From assembly GCF_002934545.1 (NCBI RefSeq), contig NZ_PTJA01000006.1, forward strand, positions 186,001 to 250,000: a stretch of 64,000 nt of DNA, written 5' to 3'. The notes beneath the pieces were generated by a model. The model saw only the letters and a program-made list of their open reading frames with translations. It did not search any database and was not told the origin of the DNA. The position numbers and the translations under genes are program-made. How positions within the stretch are numbered: the stretch's first letter is position 1; the number at the start of each line of letters is the position of its first letter. The DNA comes from Lacrimispora xylanisolvens (GTDB taxonomy: Bacteria; Bacillota; Clostridia; Lachnospirales; Lachnospiraceae). Of this stretch, positions 63,242 through 64,000 are shown in pieces.

Positions 63242-64000
63242 AATGGATCACCACCATTTTCCTGAACGGCTTCATTACCGACCGTCTCTGACACTTCCTC
63301 AAAATCAACCGTATTTGCCTGACTTAAATCATCTTCGTGCTGATTCACTGTCTCATTGTCAATGTAACGAGGACTACCGTCTTCACTTATGACAGCCATG
63401 TCCTGCTCGTATGCGTCAGACATTTCAATACTCATGATGCCCCACTTGCTGATTAACTGCCGGATCATGGTCTTTTCTGCCATTTCGTCGAAACTCTTAT
63501 ACCAGAAGGAAGAATACTTCCAGAGATCCTTTTTAGAGATCTTCCCTTCCTGGAGCAAGTGGAAATCACTGAGATTAAAGGCCTGCGAATACTGGTCTGC
63601 ATGCTTCTCCATTTTGGATCTGGTCCAGAAGATCTCTTTCCTGAAACCGTTTAGAAGTTCAAAGTATGCCAGATAACCGATAACTGGCAGCTCCTCTCTG
63701 ATTGCATCATCTTCGATAAATTCAAATTTATGCTTTCCAGTTGATCGATCACGCCCCCGGTACTCACCCTGACGGATATAGATAACATCCAAATCTTTGT
63801 ACTGTCCTGTTCGCATTGCCAGCTGTTTATAACCTTTAGCTCCAAGCTGGAACTGAGCATCTACGGAAACAACTTTACCCTCTCTATCCTTTTTCTTGTA
63901 AGGGACCATATAAAACTGTCCCAGCTGAGGACTGGGGGAAAGATTCAAGGCCTCCCCCAGAAGCGCTGCACTTAAAATACTGTTATGGCTACATTCCTGC
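63238..64000 (-). CDS. recT: RecT single-strand annealing protein (5' end off window)
   Basis: At least 254 codons, open to the right edge, so the N-terminus is missing. ECSHNSILSAALLGEALNLS, QLGQFYMVPYKKKDREGKVV, AQFQLGAKGYKQLAMRTGQY and KMEKHADQYSQAF are the RecT family blocks, and the C-terminus is acidic (SETVGNEAVQENGGDPF). It promotes annealing of phage DNA with a partner exonuclease that should lie upstream, beyond the window. The internal TTG at 63948 is not a real start. Confidence 0.9.
   Translation of the reverse strand, partial: QECSHNSILSAALLGEALNLSPSPQLGQFYMVPYKKKDREGKVVSVDAQFQLGAKGYKQLAMRTGQYKDLDVIYIRQGEYRGRDRSTGKHKFEFIEDDAIREELPVIGYLAYFELLNGFRKEIFWTRSKMEKHADQYSQAFNLSDFHLLQEGKISKKDLWKYSSFWYKSFDEMAEKTMIRQLISKWGIMSIEMSDAYEQDMAVISEDGSPRYIDNETVNQHEDDLSQANTVDFEEVSETVGNEAVQENGGDPF

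Overview
The window looks like a chromosomal segment of an anaerobic, plant-polysaccharide-degrading Clostridia species, most likely in the Lachnospiraceae. Supporting signs are the moderately low GC content, strong AGGAGG ribosome binding sites, occasional TTG/GTG starts, secreted CBM6-bearing xylan enzymes, DUF4280/RHS toxins, and a siphovirus-type prophage with XkdX, SPP1-type portal and PBSX-type terminase genes. The species is not determined.

Region 1 (1-8.2 kb, minus strand) is an arabinoxylan utilisation operon. Transcribed from right to left it encodes a CE1-CBM6-CE6 double esterase, a parallel beta-helix glycosidase with CBM6, a second CE1 esterase with a broken CBM6 stub, and a GH43 arabinofuranosidase with two CBM6 modules that runs off the left edge. 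Together they would de-esterify and debranch xylan outside the cell. Region 2 (8.2-14.4 kb) is a redox block: DsbA/FrnE-like protein, flavodoxin, an odd SDR, an FMN reductase, a divergent HxlR regulator, an MBL-fold hydrolase, and a MarR regulator with a nitroreductase. A 3' fragment of a prophage-borne Fn3 gene lies at 12.8 kb.

Region 3 (14.5-29.3 kb, minus strand) is an RHS polymorphic-toxin island. A 1670-residue PAAR-like/RHS protein carries a PD-(D/E)xK-like C-terminal domain and is followed by its likely immunity gene. Downstream is a series of displaced toxin tips, intact and broken immunity paralogues, duplicated terminators, a SecD-head-like lipoprotein, an RDD protein, an IS66 remnant and two pieces of a deleted VgrG-like gene. 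A chaperone-like gene upstream of the RHS gene has an in-frame TGA.

Region 4 (29.5-64 kb, almost all minus strand) is a prophage whose left end is a 24-base tRNA or tmRNA 3'-end fragment (29512-29535). From right to left it runs through RecT, an MBL protein, SSB, an ERCC4-type nuclease, a CHC2 primase fragment and a DUF927 helicase. Next come an iteron-rich candidate origin, a Dam-like methylase, late regulators, terminase, portal, MuF, scaffold, capsid, connectors, tail tube, frameshifted chaperones, tape measure, tail fibres, holin and endolysin. Several cargo units have their own promoters and terminators. The integrase and repressor would lie beyond the right edge.

The most interesting system is the MuF minor head protein at 48244-49998. 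It carries a C-terminal domain with RelA/SpoT-like nucleotidyltransferase motifs and overlaps a 67-residue downstream gene that could be its antitoxin. Other notable points are an apparent ATT start codon for the phage SSB, a U UUU UUC frameshift site in the tail chaperone gene, a predicted TRADD-N-associated membrane protein inside the lysis module, and the toxin/immunity graveyard. All functions come from reading motifs by eye; no database search was run.
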